From assembly GCA_018716975.1 (NCBI GenBank), contig DVJE01000030.1, forward strand, positions 1-64,000: DNA of 64,000 nt. Direction: 5' to 3'. Shown in pieces: positions 26,291 through 34,901 of the stretch; the stretch's first letter is position 1, and every line of letters starts with the position of its first letter. Under the pieces are notes generated by a model that worked only from the letters and a program-made list of their open reading frames with translations, was not told where the DNA came from and did no database searches. This DNA comes from Candidatus Gallacutalibacter stercoravium. Its GTDB lineage: Bacteria; Bacillota; Clostridia; Oscillospirales; Acutalibacteraceae. The position numbers were made by a program, and so were the translations under genes.

Positions 26291-27379
26291 TTATTCCGTT
26301 CTATTTTTCCTTTTGGGCAGATAGGCGCAAAAAGCCGACGGTAGGGCAAATTCCCCCATCAGCTGTTCTTCGCTAGCCCACACCCAGCCTTTTTCCAGCT
26401 CTTCTCTTCGGGCGGGCAGCCGGTAACCAATCATCCGCCACTCCACATGGGTAAAAATGTGCTTTGCCTCCCCCAGCGGCTGCGCCGGACCTAAGCAAAG
26501 GCGTGGCGCAAACCGGCCCGCCTCCTCGGGGGTCAGCCAACCTTCCACATTGGGCAGCTCCCAAAGCCCAGCCAACAACCCCTTAGACGGGCGCTTGTGC
26601 AAAGCAATTCGCCCGTCTTCGCTGCACAGCACAAAAACCGTGCGCTGCTCCACCCTGCGCGGCTTTTTGGGGGCGCGCACCGGCAGGTTTCCCTCTTGCC
26701 CCTCTTGCCGCGCGGCGCACAACTCACGAACGGGGCACAGCAAACATTGCGGCGCCCCGTTGGGCAGGCAAACCGTTGCGCCCAGCTCCATTAAAGCCTG
26801 GTTGAAATCGCCGGGCCTATCCGCCGGGATCACGGCTTGGGCGGCATTGCGGGCCGCTGCCCGAACCTGCGGGCTCGTAATATCCCCTTGGCTGGCGGTT
26901 ACCCGGGCAAAAACACGCAGCACGTTGCCATCCACCGCCGGCACTGGCAACCCAAAGGCGATAGAAGCCACCGCCCCCGCGGTATATTCCCCAACGCCGG
27001 GCAAAGCCAGCAGCGCCGCCGGATCAGCCGGCAAATTTCCTCCATATAGCCGCATGATTTGCTGTGCCGCCCGCTGCAGATTTCTGGCCCGGCTGTAATA
27101 ACCTAGCCCCTCCCACAGCTTCAGCAATTCATCCTCTTCTACGTTTGCCAGAGCGGCTACATCGGGCAATCGGGCAATAAACCGTTCAAAATAAGGCTTC
27201 ACCGCCTCTACCCTGGTTTGCTGCAACATAATCTCTGAAATCCACACCCGGTAAGGCGTAGGCTGTTCCCGCCAGGGCAGCACCCTGGCGTTTTTGCCGT
27301 ACCACGCCAGCAGCGGCTCCACAATACGGATCAGCCGCTGCTTATCAAACCAGATGTTTTCCTGTTGTGCTTTTGCCAT
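26291..27379 (-). CDS. mutY: A/G-specific adenine glycosylase
   Basis: MutY removes adenine mispaired with 8-oxoguanine. 362 residues. The N-terminal glycosylase domain shows LPWREQPTPYRVWISEIMLQ near 35, the HhH LPGVGEYTAGAVAS near 130 and the catalytic Asp in VDGNVLRV near 150. A [4Fe-4S] loop with four cysteines (CLPNGAPQCLLCPVRELC) lies near 205-222, with the C-x7-C-x2-C-x5-C spacing. The C-terminal NUDIX-like domain (IALHKRPSKGLLAGLWELPN near 260) recognises 8-oxoG. It follows the hydrolase gene by 3 bp and is probably co-transcribed with it; 220 bp separate it from rlmA. Confidence 0.96.
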   Translation of the reverse strand: MAKAQQENIWFDKQRLIRIVEPLLAWYGKNARVLPWREQPTPYRVWISEIMLQQTRVEAVKPYFERFIARLPDVAALANVEEDELLKLWEGLGYYSRARNLQRAAQQIMRLYGGNLPADPAALLALPGVGEYTAGAVASIAFGLPVPAVDGNVLRVFARVTASQGDITSPQVRAAARNAAQAVIPADRPGDFNQALMELGATVCLPNGAPQCLLCPVRELCAARQEGQEGNLPVRAPKKPRRVEQRTVFVLCSEDGRIALHKRPSKGLLAGLWELPNVEGWLTPEEAGRFAPRLCLGPAQPLGEAKHIFTHVEWRMIGYRLPARREELEKGWVWASEEQLMGEFALPSAFCAYLPKRKNRTE

Positions 27380-27382
27380 AGG

Positions 27383-28183
27383 TTACCGGTCAAACAGCCT
27401 ATCCAGCCACTGGATAGACAAATCCATCCAAATGTGAGACGGATGCTGCTGCGAAGTCCACTTTTCCCCTAAAGAAAGGCCATGGGGGCCTTGGGGAAAG
27501 ATATGCATTTCAAACGGCACCTGGTGCATAGAAAGCGCCGAGGCAAACAGCAAGGAGTTCGCCACGGGAACGCTGTCGTCATCCGCCGTATGCCATAAAA
27601 AGCAGGGCGGCGTGGTGGCCTTAACCTGCCGCTCCAGCGACACTTCGTTCATCGCGTCCGCTTCCCCATAGCGATCTCCCAGCAGCTGCCGGATGGAGCC
27701 CTCATGCCGGAAGGGACCTGCCGAGATCACCGGATAAGACAGCACCCCGGCGTCGGGGCGCAGCAAGCCGCAAGGAAAGCCCGCCTGCACAGCGATATCC
27801 GGTCTATCGTGGAATACGCACAGGCTGGCAGCCAGGTGCCCCCCGGCGGAAAAACCGCACACCGCCACTTTATGGGGATCGATGTGGAATTCTTGGCTAT
27901 GGGTGCGTATGGTTCCCAGCGCCCACATGGCGTCGGTAAGCGAATTGGGGAACAGCGCCTGTTCTTTAATGGCATAGTCCAGCACAAAGGCGTTAAAGCC
28001 CGCACGCACGTAGGCCAGGGCGATTGGCTCGCCCTCGCGTGGGGCTACAAACTCATACCCGCCGCCCGGGCACACCAGCATAGCCGGGCGGATGGGCGGA
28101 TTATCCAACACTTCATCGGCGATATAGCAAGTAAGCGTGGCCGGGTTGGCACGCCCCGGCCTTTTTAGCACTGTAATCTGCAT
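27383..28183 (-). CDS. alpha/beta hydrolase, acetyl-esterase-like
   Basis: 266-residue alpha/beta hydrolase of the BD-FAE/acetylxylan-esterase-like group. CPGGGYEFVAPREGEPIA near 40 forms the oxyanion side, the nucleophile is the Ser in CGFSAGGHLAAS near 108, the acid is the Asp in WHTADDDSVPV near 190-200 and the general base His is in PQGPHGLSLG near 225. Such enzymes deacetylate plant or microbial carbohydrates in the cytoplasm; there is no signal peptide. ATG at 28183 with GGAGG 8 nt upstream is chosen over two earlier in-frame starts. It lies downstream of the rha operon but behind its own promoter and a terminator. Confidence 0.85.
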   Translation of the reverse strand: MQITVLKRPGRANPATLTCYIADEVLDNPPIRPAMLVCPGGGYEFVAPREGEPIALAYVRAGFNAFVLDYAIKEQALFPNSLTDAMWALGTIRTHSQEFHIDPHKVAVCGFSAGGHLAASLCVFHDRPDIAVQAGFPCGLLRPDAGVLSYPVISAGPFRHEGSIRQLLGDRYGEADAMNEVSLERQVKATTPPCFLWHTADDDSVPVANSLLFASALSMHQVPFEMHIFPQGPHGLSLGEKWTSQQHPSHIWMDLSIQWLDRLFDR

Positions 28184-28231
28184 AACAGGATCCTCCAAAC
28201 TCATTTTAGCGTTGTAAAACGTTTCTGTATC

Positions 28232-28260
28232 ATCATACCCCACTTTGGCCGCCTTGGCAA
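28232..28260 (-). promoter_or_regulatory. promoter for the hydrolase-mutY transcript
   Basis: Complement of 28255-28260 is TTGCCA, 17-nt spacer, TATGAT (complement of 28232-28237); both hexamers match the sigma-70 consensus at 5 of 6 positions. Transcript start near 28225, about 40 nt before the hydrolase ATG. Confidence 0.65.
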
Positions 28261-28338
28261 GGCGTATTGCCACACCTTGCAGCTTTATAAGATATAGGGC
28301 GCGCAGGCTACCGCTGTAAGGATAATGTGGCAGAAAGT

Positions 28339-28390
28339 AAAAATCCGCCCGCCGGCTGCTTAGACGCAGCCTTTGGCAAGACGGATTTTT
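28339..28390 (-). terminator. terminator of the rha operon
   Basis: Two-part hairpin: outer arms AAAAATCCG (28339-28347) and CGGATTTTT (28382-28390), inner GGCTGC/GCAGCC arms (28354-28359 and 28366-28371). The minus-strand transcript ends in TTTTT. It closes the operon 56 nt after rhaD. Confidence 0.85.
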
Positions 28391-28445
28391 GCTAACGAAG
28401 CAGTGTGCGTATCCTCAGTGCCGCACTCTACTTTCTATTTCTGTT

Positions 28446-29273
28446 TTACTTCAAAAAACGTTCGGGCAGGGTAACATGAAAATCTTTTGCCAAATCGCGG
28501 AAATTCTGGGTGGTGATGGTTTGGCGCTTGCCGCCCATAGACAGCACCTTCACCAAAATCTCTGCAGACTTTTCCACTGTGTGCATCAGGCCGAAAGTGG
28601 TGTCAAAATCCGGGCCGGAGCAAAAAGCGCCATGATGAGCCCACACCGCCACATCGTATTTCTTCATCAGTTCGCTGGTGGCCACAGCGATATCGTGCCC
28701 GCCGGGCACCATCCAGCCCACTACGCCCACGCCGTCGGGGAATACCACCGGGCACTCAGTAGCCATTTCCCACAACTCGCGGGTGAAAACCTCGTCCTCC
28801 AAAGGCAGCACAAAGGTCAGGGCGATCAGGTTGGTGATGTGGGAGTGCAGAATAACCCGATGGGCCCCGTTGGTTACCTCTTTTTTTACACTGTGGTTCA
28901 TCAGGTGGGAGGGCAGCTCACTGGTGGGGCGTCCTCCCTGCTCCAGCCCCCACACAATGCGGTAATTCTCGCCGGTTTGGTCAATTTCAATAATGGCGGC
29001 ATTGTTTTGCGGCTCCAAAATTACATTGCGAAAATACTTGCCGCTGCCGGTTACCATAAAATACTCCCCAGCCAGATTGGGCGTGCTGGCGCCGATGGGG
29101 CAAAAATCGCCGTCTTGGGTAAAATAAGGCTTTGCCTGGCTTACCTCTTCGGGCGTTAAGCGATAGCTTAAATTACCGCCGTTGCGCTCATGCCACCCCT
29201 GACGGAAAGCGTCGTCTGTCAAACGGATAAACCCCTGCACAAAGGGGAGCGACAAAATGGTTTTTTCTTCCAT
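28446..29273 (-). CDS. rhaD: L-rhamnulose-1-phosphate aldolase
   Basis: Class II zinc aldolase splitting L-rhamnulose-1-phosphate to dihydroxyacetone phosphate and L-lactaldehyde. 275 residues. HERNGGNLSYRL near 28 (substrate phosphate loop), VTGSGKYFRNV near 74, the zinc-binding pair in ILHSHITNLIAL near 142 and the third zinc His in VWAHHGAFCSGPDF near 212 are all present. It is the last gene of the rhamnose operon (rhaB-rhaA-rhaD), 8 bp after rhaA, and is followed by a strong terminator. Confidence 0.96.
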   Translation of the reverse strand: MEEKTILSLPFVQGFIRLTDDAFRQGWHERNGGNLSYRLTPEEVSQAKPYFTQDGDFCPIGASTPNLAGEYFMVTGSGKYFRNVILEPQNNAAIIEIDQTGENYRIVWGLEQGGRPTSELPSHLMNHSVKKEVTNGAHRVILHSHITNLIALTFVLPLEDEVFTRELWEMATECPVVFPDGVGVVGWMVPGGHDIAVATSELMKKYDVAVWAHHGAFCSGPDFDTTFGLMHTVEKSAEILVKVLSMGGKRQTITTQNFRDLAKDFHVTLPERFLK

Positions 29274-29281
29274 ACCTTTTG

Positions 29282-30529
29282 TTAACCTCTTTTCGAAAGT
29301 ACATCCTTTTCATAACGCCGTACGTCTTCCAGCCAAGCCTCACGTTGGGGCACGCCGCAGCGGGCGCAGAACTCATCCCATACGTCGGCAAAGGGGTAGC
29401 CTTTCAGCTCTTCGCTTAGCGCCAGCACCGAGGTGAAGTCGCCGTTTTCCTGCATGTCGCGCAGTTTTTTGCTGGGCTGCAACAAGGCATACAGCAGCGC
29501 CCGCTGCATATTACGGGTGCCGATTACCCATGCCGCCACTCGGTTGATGCTGGCGTCGAAGTAATCCAGGGCGATAAGCACTCTATCTAGTGCGTCGCAG
29601 CGCACGATCTCCTTGGCGATCTCCTTGAGCTCGTCATCAAAAATCACCACATGGTCGCTGTCCCAACGCACGGGGCGAGAAACATGCAACGCCAACTTGT
29701 CAAAGAACAGCAGCATAGAGGGGATTTTATCCGACACCATTTCAGTTGGATGGAAGTGGCCGTTATCTAGCAAGCAGAGCACACCGTTTTTGGCTGCGTA
29801 GTTCATGTAAAACTCGTGAGAGCCCACCGTATAGGACTCCAGGCCGATGCCAAACACCTTAGACTCAACCGTATCAATAATATAGTTGGGATCCAGCTTT
29901 TGCGAAAAGATTTCGTCCAGCGATTCCTTTAAGCGGCGCCTGGGCCCTAGCCGGTCGGCAGGAATATCCTTGTAGCCGTCGGGAATCCAGATGTTGTTCA
30001 CGCTGGTCTGCCCCAGTTCCTTACCGAAATACTCCGCAATGGTCCGGCAGGCCTTGGTGTGCTCAATCCAATAGCGGCGCACCTTTTCGTCGGGGCTGGA
30101 AAGGGTCAGGCTGTCTTTCGCCATGGGGTGGGAAAAATAGGTGGGGTTAAAATCCAGCCCCAGGCCGCGCTGTTTGGCATACTCCACCCAGGGGGCAAAA
30201 TGTTCGGGCTTCAGCTCGTTGCGCTCCACCGGCTGGCCGCCGGTAATGGCGTACATAGCATGCAGGCTGATTTTATGTTTACCGGGTATGAGCGCCAGTG
30301 CCTGATCCAAATCGTCCATCAGTTCCTGGGGTGTGCGGGCCTTGCCGGGATAATTGCCGGTGGCCGCAATACCGCCCGACAGTTCGCCGCTGTTTTCAAA
30401 ACCGCTAACATCATCCCCTTGCCAGCAATGGATGGAGATCTTTACCTTTTTTAGCCGTTCAATGGCTTCTTCGGTATCCACGCCCAAAGCGGCGTATTGC
30501 TCTTGTGCCCACTGATATCTGTTGTTCAT
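29282..30529 (-). CDS. rhaA: L-rhamnose isomerase
   Basis: Metal-dependent isomerase converting L-rhamnose to L-rhamnulose. 415 residues, TIM-barrel. Diagnostic stretches are [16 protein letters not shown] near 30-45, HAMYAITGG near 106, [18 protein letters not shown] near 138-155, and the metal ligands spread over [19 protein letters not shown] near 228, [15 protein letters not shown] near 255 and [14 protein letters not shown] near 292. Length and motifs agree with RhaA and not with the RhaI type. It lies 88 bp downstream of rhaB and 8 bp upstream of rhaD. Confidence 0.97.
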   Translation of the reverse strand: MNNRYQWAQEQYAALGVDTEEAIERLKKVKISIHCWQGDDVSGFENSGELSGGIAATGNYPGKARTPQELMDDLDQALALIPGKHKISLHAMYAITGGQPVERNELKPEHFAPWVEYAKQRGLGLDFNPTYFSHPMAKDSLTLSSPDEKVRRYWIEHTKACRTIAEYFGKELGQTSVNNIWIPDGYKDIPADRLGPRRRLKESLDEIFSQKLDPNYIIDTVESKVFGIGLESYTVGSHEFYMNYAAKNGVLCLLDNGHFHPTEMVSDKIPSMLLFFDKLALHVSRPVRWDSDHVVIFDDELKEIAKEIVRCDALDRVLIALDYFDASINRVAAWVIGTRNMQRALLYALLQPSKKLRDMQENGDFTSVLALSEELKGYPFADVWDEFCARCGVPQREAWLEDVRRYEKDVLSKRG

Positions 30530-30617
30530 TCCTTTCTCTTCCTTTCTTTTCTGTAATACTCCAATATCAGAATCACAACTGTGAAACCGTTTTTTATCAA
30601 CAAAAACGCGCCTAAGC

Positions 30618-32027
30618 TTACGGATCCACCCGGATGATGGCGAAGGAATCCATCACCGCCTTGCGGGCCTGTTCTACGCCTGCAAAAATACCGCGGCTTA
30701 TCATCTGCGCCAGCAGGTTGCCAATAGCCGTAGCCTCCACAGGCCCGGCATATACCGTTTTGCCGGTTATTTGGGCGGTTAAGCGATTTAAATATTCGTC
30801 TTTGCTGCCGCCGCCCACAATATGGATGGCGCCGCATTCCTTGCCGGTGACGCGCTCAATTTCCCCCACCACCCGGCGATAGCTGCGGGCCAGGCTGTGG
30901 TAAATGCACCGGAATAGCTCGCCTTCGGTTTGCGGGGGCTGCTGCCCTGTGCGCCGGCAGTAATCGCCGATGGCTTGGGTCATGTTCTCGGGAGCCATAA
31001 AGCTGGGATCGTCCACCTCCACCCGAGAAGAAAAGCCCTGGGCTTGCCGCGCTAAGGTGCACAGCTCGTCAAAGCTCTTTTTCTCTGGCAGTTCCTTGCG
31101 GCACGACTGAATCATCCACAGCCCCATAATATTCTTTAAGAACCGGTACCGGTAATCAAAACCGCCCTCGTTGGCAAAATTCAGCGCATAGCTTTCCTCG
31201 CTGCAATCGGGTTGCCGCCGCTCAACGCCCATCAGCGACCAAGTGCCCGAGCTCAGATAAACGCTGCCGTCCTCCACCGGCGCTGCCAACACCGCTGAAG
31301 CCGTATCATGGCAGCAGGGTAGGGCAACCTGGCAACTAAAGCCAACTTGCCCGGCAACCTGGGGGCTCAACGGGCCCAAAACAGAGCCTGGCCGGCTGAT
31401 GGGACCAAACAGCTCCTGCGGGTACCCCAGGCGGCTGATGATCTCTCTGTCCCAATCCTTGGCTTGGGCATTGAGCAGACCGGTGGTGGAGCAGATGGTA
31501 TATTCGCTTTGCTTGATGCCCGTGAGCAAAAAATTAAAATACTCCGGCGTCATCAACAAGCGTTTGGCCCGCTGCAAAAGCTCCGGCTGCTGCACTTGAA
31601 TCGCCCTAAGCTGATAGATGGTGTTAAACACCTGCTTTTGAATTCCCGTGCGGCTATAAAGCTCTTGAGGCGCTATGTCCCGCTCCACCAAAGCATCCAT
31701 GCCATTGTTTCGCTTGTCCCGGTAGGCAACCGTGTCGCCCAGAACGTTGTCTTGTTCATCCAATAGCACAAAATCTACGCCCCAGGTGTCGATCCCCAGG
31801 CATACAGGAGCCTTCCCGGCCTCGCCGCACCGGCGCAGCCCTTCTAGGATATGGCCGAACAGCTTATCGTAATCCCAGCAAAGCGTGCCGTTTTTCTTTT
31901 CCATACCGTTTTCAAAGCGGTACATTTCTTCCAGCTCCAGCTTACCGTTGTGCACCCTGCCCAGGATATGCCTACCGCTGGAAGCGCCGATGTCAATTGC
32001 CAGATAATAAGGAGATTCCTGCATCAT
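30618..32027 (-). CDS. rhaB: rhamnulokinase
   Basis: FGGY-family kinase phosphorylating L-rhamnulose at O1 with ATP. 469 residues. [14 protein letters not shown] at residues 10-23 (ATP phosphate-1 loop), [11 protein letters not shown] near 78 (catalytic Asp), [13 protein letters not shown] near 238, [12 protein letters not shown] near 258 and the C-terminal [21 protein letters not shown] near 395 match RhaB. Two adjacent ATGs (32027 and 32024) follow a GGGGGG run; either may start translation. It is the first gene after the promoter at 32076-32104. Confidence 0.96.
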   Translation of the reverse strand: MMQESPYYLAIDIGASSGRHILGRVHNGKLELEEMYRFENGMEKKNGTLCWDYDKLFGHILEGLRRCGEAGKAPVCLGIDTWGVDFVLLDEQDNVLGDTVAYRDKRNNGMDALVERDIAPQELYSRTGIQKQVFNTIYQLRAIQVQQPELLQRAKRLLMTPEYFNFLLTGIKQSEYTICSTTGLLNAQAKDWDREIISRLGYPQELFGPISRPGSVLGPLSPQVAGQVGFSCQVALPCCHDTASAVLAAPVEDGSVYLSSGTWSLMGVERRQPDCSEESYALNFANEGGFDYRYRFLKNIMGLWMIQSCRKELPEKKSFDELCTLARQAQGFSSRVEVDDPSFMAPENMTQAIGDYCRRTGQQPPQTEGELFRCIYHSLARSYRRVVGEIERVTGKECGAIHIVGGGSKDEYLNRLTAQITGKTVYAGPVEATAIGNLLAQMISRGIFAGVEQARKAVMDSFAIIRVDP

Positions 32028-32075
32028 TAACCCCCCGTCCTATAAATAATTGACGCCATTGCGCCTTTTTCTTTC

Positions 32076-32104
32076 ATTATAACGGATGGTTTCCTTCATG
32101 ATAA
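32076..32104 (-). promoter_or_regulatory. promoter of the rhaBAD operon
   Basis: TTATCA (complement of 32099-32104), 17-nt spacer, perfect TATAAT (complement of 32076-32081); transcription would begin ~42 nt before rhaB. The weak -35 is typical of an activator-dependent promoter, and the inverted repeat described separately overlaps it. Confidence 0.6.
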
Positions 32105-32135
32105 GGACGAAACCCGGCTATTTTCGCGTCCTTAT
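32101..32135. repeat. 9-bp inverted repeat, possible operator at the rha promoter
   Basis: ATAAGGACG (32101-32109) and CGTCCTTAT (32127-32135) are perfectly inverted around a 17-nt AT-containing spacer. One arm touches the rhaB -35, the other covers the stop codon of the AraC-type gene. No T-run follows on either strand, so a DNA-binding site is more likely than a terminator. Confidence 0.5.
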
Positions 32136-33139
32136 TTGCTCTGCTCCTGCTGCAGCGCTGCATCTTTTTGCCCGCCCACACTGTGGGCCTTGCGGTATTC
32201 CCGCGGGCTCATGCCGTAACGGGCGCGAAAAATACGATAAAAGTAGCTGGAGTTGTCGTATCCCACCGCATCCATTACATCCAGCACCGGCAGCTGGGTG
32301 GTTTGCAGCAAAGAAGAGGCGACGCTCAGCCGCTTTTGCTGTAAAAGTTGTTTAAAGGTTCCCCCCGACTCATGGCGGATCACCTTGCCCAACCGGTACA
32401 CCGATTGCCCCGTCTCCCTGGCTAAGCCCGACAAGCTCCCTTCTCGGTAATGGCCCTCCACATAACGCAAAACCGTCATCATCAAGCGGCTGTCTTGCTG
32501 CTCTTCACCGCCGTTTTGCAGCTTGCTGGTACAGTGTAACAACTGCATAAATAAAAGGCCCATGGTATATTGGTTGATGCTCTGCCAACCCTGACGGTTA
32601 TCTACCAGCGACCAAATCAAATTCTCCACCAAATTCTGTACCATAGGCACCTGAGAAACCTGAAAATGCAGGTATTGCCCGCCTCCATCCCGCCGCAAAG
32701 CACTTACCAAGAAGGAACCGATAATGCTGTCATTTTCGATCATGTGAAAAGCCACGTCAAAAAACTGGGGCAAAACCATGAAGTTCACTGCCACATCTTC
32801 CCGCCGGGCCGGCAGAATTTCATGGTAAGCATGCTGGTTTAAAAACAGTAGCTCCCCTTGGTGAAGGGTAACCCTATCCTGATCATTCACAATATGGGTG
32901 GTTTCCCCCGCGCACATATAAATCATCTCAATATAATTATGGCGATGGCGAGGAAAATGCACAAAGCGGGTGTGTGTACGAATGCTGATAAGCTCGCCGG
33001 CTTGCAGCATTTTAGCGCTGTCTATTGTAAAATCTTTTTGTGCTGTATACAGCTGTTTATTCACTTGAGGCCTACCGTCCAAAATAGCCTGCTCCTCCGG
33101 TGTTACCGGCAAAAGCCGCTTTAAAAGCGCCGCGTTCAT
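32132..33139 (-). CDS. AraC-family regulator, probably of rhamnose catabolism
   Basis: 335-residue regulator with an N-terminal cupin sensor (residues ~55-150; RHRHNYIEMIYMCAG near 63 and HQGELLFLNQHAYHEILP near 90) and a C-terminal pair of HTH motifs (LARETGQSVYRLGKVIRHESG near 255; VMDAVGYDNSSYFYRIFRARYGMSPREYRK near 290-320), the AraC/XylS signature. ATG at 33139 has GGAGG 7 nt upstream, better than an ATG-like start ten codons earlier. It lies directly upstream of rhaB in the same direction, so regulation of rhaBAD by L-rhamnose is a reasonable inference, not shown by the sequence itself. Confidence 0.88.
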   Translation of the reverse strand: MNAALLKRLLPVTPEEQAILDGRPQVNKQLYTAQKDFTIDSAKMLQAGELISIRTHTRFVHFPRHRHNYIEMIYMCAGETTHIVNDQDRVTLHQGELLFLNQHAYHEILPARREDVAVNFMVLPQFFDVAFHMIENDSIIGSFLVSALRRDGGGQYLHFQVSQVPMVQNLVENLIWSLVDNRQGWQSINQYTMGLLFMQLLHCTSKLQNGGEEQQDSRLMMTVLRYVEGHYREGSLSGLARETGQSVYRLGKVIRHESGGTFKQLLQQKRLSVASSLLQTTQLPVLDVMDAVGYDNSSYFYRIFRARYGMSPREYRKAHSVGGQKDAALQQEQSK

Positions 33140-33160
33140 CCTTATCCCTCCAGGCACTTT

Positions 33161-33189
33161 GTTATGCATATGGTAACATAACCGTGCAA
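33161..33189 (-). promoter_or_regulatory. candidate promoter of the AraC-type regulator
   Basis: TTGCAC (complement of 33184-33189), 17-nt spacer, CATAAC (complement of 33161-33166). A small inverted repeat, GTTATG (33161-33166) and CATAAC (33177-33182), covers the -10, which could allow self-regulation. Confidence 0.4.
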
Positions 33190-33223
33190 AAAAGTGAACC
33201 TCTAACCCCCTTTACCAAACGGA

Positions 33224-33252
33224 TTGATTTTCTGTGACGGAAATGGTAGAAT
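33224..33252 (+). promoter_or_regulatory. promoter of the orphan sugar transferase
   Basis: TTGATT (33224-33229), 17-nt spacer, TAGAAT (33247-33252) with TGG just before it, an extended -10. Transcription would begin near 33259, about 70 nt ahead of the GTG start. Confidence 0.6.
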
Positions 33253-33328
33253 AACCTCTGAAAAGTGCGGCGTTTTGAACTTAATATAAACACCTGCCGA
33301 ATAACAGTAAGTAAAAGGATGTGTTGAC

Positions 33329-34807
33329 GTGAAGAGGGCGGCACAGTGTAAGCGGCTTATCATGTTCCTTACTTCCCTAGTTATTTTGTGCATACACACC
33401 GGGATGTTTTGGTTTGTGTGGGATCGATTCTATAACGATAGAATTCATCAACCTTTCGTTTTGCGGGGCAACTGGCTGATTTTATTAGTTTATGTTATTT
33501 TGCTTTTTACATTTTCACGCATATACGGTGGTTATAAAATCGGTTACTTGCGTGTATCCGAGGTGGTTTATTCGCAGTTTTTAACATTACTGTTTGTCAA
33601 CTTTATCACCTACTGCCAGATAAGCCTGATTGGACGCTGGCTGCTGAACATTTGGCCAATGGTTTTTCTTACCTTGGCCGAGATGGCTGCTACCGTGCTG
33701 TGGGCGTTGGTTTCCAATTGGATTTATTTTCGGCTGTATCCGCCTAGAAGGATGATAATTGTATACGGAAACGACTCTGCCGCCGGACTCATTAAAAAAA
33801 TGAACCAGCGGGCTGACAAATATAAAATTTGCGCCTCTATTAGCATTGAAGAAGGGCTTGACGAGGTTTTTCGCCAGATACAAAATTACGAATCCGTCAT
33901 CATTTGCGATGTAAAAACGCAGTTGCGCAATAAGCTGGTAAAATATTGCTTTGATCATTCGATTCGTATTTACATAACGCCTAAGATTTCTGATATTATT
34001 TTGCGCGGCGCAGAAGACATCAATTTGTTTGATACCCCCCTGCTGCTATGCCGCAATAAAGGGTTAACCTTTGAACAGCGCTTTATGAAACGGGCGCTGG
34101 ATCTTCTTCTTTCTTCGGTGGCTATTGTGCTTACCTCCCCCTTCATGCTCATCGTGGCGATTGCTATTAAATGCTATGACGGCGGGCCGGTACTGTTTAA
34201 GCAAAAGCGCTGTACGTTGGGCGGCAAAGTGTTTGAAATTTACAAGTTTCGCAGCATGATTGTGGATGCTGAAAAAAACGGCAACGCGCATCCCGCTACC
34301 CAAGACGATCCCCGTATTACGCCGGTGGGGAGGATTATACGCAAAACCCGGTTGGATGAGCTGCCCCAGTTGTTTAACATCCTGTTGGGCGATATGAGCG
34401 TGGTGGGACCCCGGCCAGAGCGGGTGGAACACGTAGAGCGTTACACCAAAGAGATTCCCGAGTTTTCTTTTCGCCTTAAAGTTAAGGGCGGCTTAACTGG
34501 ATATGCGCAAATCGTGGGCAAATACAACACCTCTGCCTATGACAAACTTAAGCTAGACCTAATGTATATTGAGAACTACTCCTTTTTAATGGATTTAAAG
34601 CTTATTTTAATGACCATAAAAATTATGTTTATGAAAGAAAGTACCGAAGGCTTTTCTGCTGAAGACATTGAATCCAAACATTTAAATATATCTGACAGTA
34701 TTTCGCCTGTTGCCGCTGTTGGCGCAAAAAAGCAGGAACCGCAATCTGCTTTTCTTACTTCTGTTGCGGAACCGGAGCGGCCGGAAGAAGAACTGGCAGT
34801 TAAGTGA
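33329..34807 (+). CDS. orphan long polyprenyl glycosylphosphotransferase
   Basis: 492-residue initiating sugar-1-phosphate transferase, full-length paralogue of the gene at 12131-13513: the same four N-terminal membrane segments (IYGGYKIGYLRVSEVVYSQ near 65-85, TYCQISLIGRW near 95), Rossmann-like middle (MIIVYGNDSAAGL near 140) and catalytic domain (FEIYKFRSMIVDAEKNG near 305, TRLDELPQLFNILLGD near 345, VGPRPERVEHVERYT near 362, GGLTGYAQIVGKYN near 390). It has an additional C-terminal tail of about 50 residues rich in Glu, Ala and Pro. GTG start, AAAGGA upstream. It is isolated on the plus strand with its own promoter and no glycosyltransferase beside it, 9 kb from the polysaccharide locus. 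It could supply a second primer lipid or a substitute for the in-locus enzyme. Confidence 0.92.
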   Translation: MKRAAQCKRLIMFLTSLVILCIHTGMFWFVWDRFYNDRIHQPFVLRGNWLILLVYVILLFTFSRIYGGYKIGYLRVSEVVYSQFLTLLFVNFITYCQISLIGRWLLNIWPMVFLTLAEMAATVLWALVSNWIYFRLYPPRRMIIVYGNDSAAGLIKKMNQRADKYKICASISIEEGLDEVFRQIQNYESVIICDVKTQLRNKLVKYCFDHSIRIYITPKISDIILRGAEDINLFDTPLLLCRNKGLTFEQRFMKRALDLLLSSVAIVLTSPFMLIVAIAIKCYDGGPVLFKQKRCTLGGKVFEIYKFRSMIVDAEKNGNAHPATQDDPRITPVGRIIRKTRLDELPQLFNILLGDMSVVGPRPERVEHVERYTKEIPEFSFRLKVKGGLTGYAQIVGKYNTSAYDKLKLDLMYIENYSFLMDLKLILMTIKIMFMKESTEGFSAEDIESKHLNISDSISPVAAVGAKKQEPQSAFLTSVAEPERPEEELAVK

Positions 34808-34812
34808 TAAAG

Positions 34813-34850
34813 ATAAAAGGGCGCCCCTTGCAACAAGGCAAAGGGTGCCC
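34813..34850. terminator. terminator between the orphan transferase and trmB
   Basis: Stem of about 13 bp, GGGCGCCCCTTGC against GGCAAAGGGTGCCC with one wobble and one mismatch, 5-nt loop. On the minus strand it is followed by TTTTATC and so terminates trmB well; on the plus strand the T-run is poor. Confidence 0.75.
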
Positions 34851-34901
34851 TCTGTGTTGTTATGTTTTATTAATTTACCTTTGCGTGTCGTAGGACTCCG
34901 G

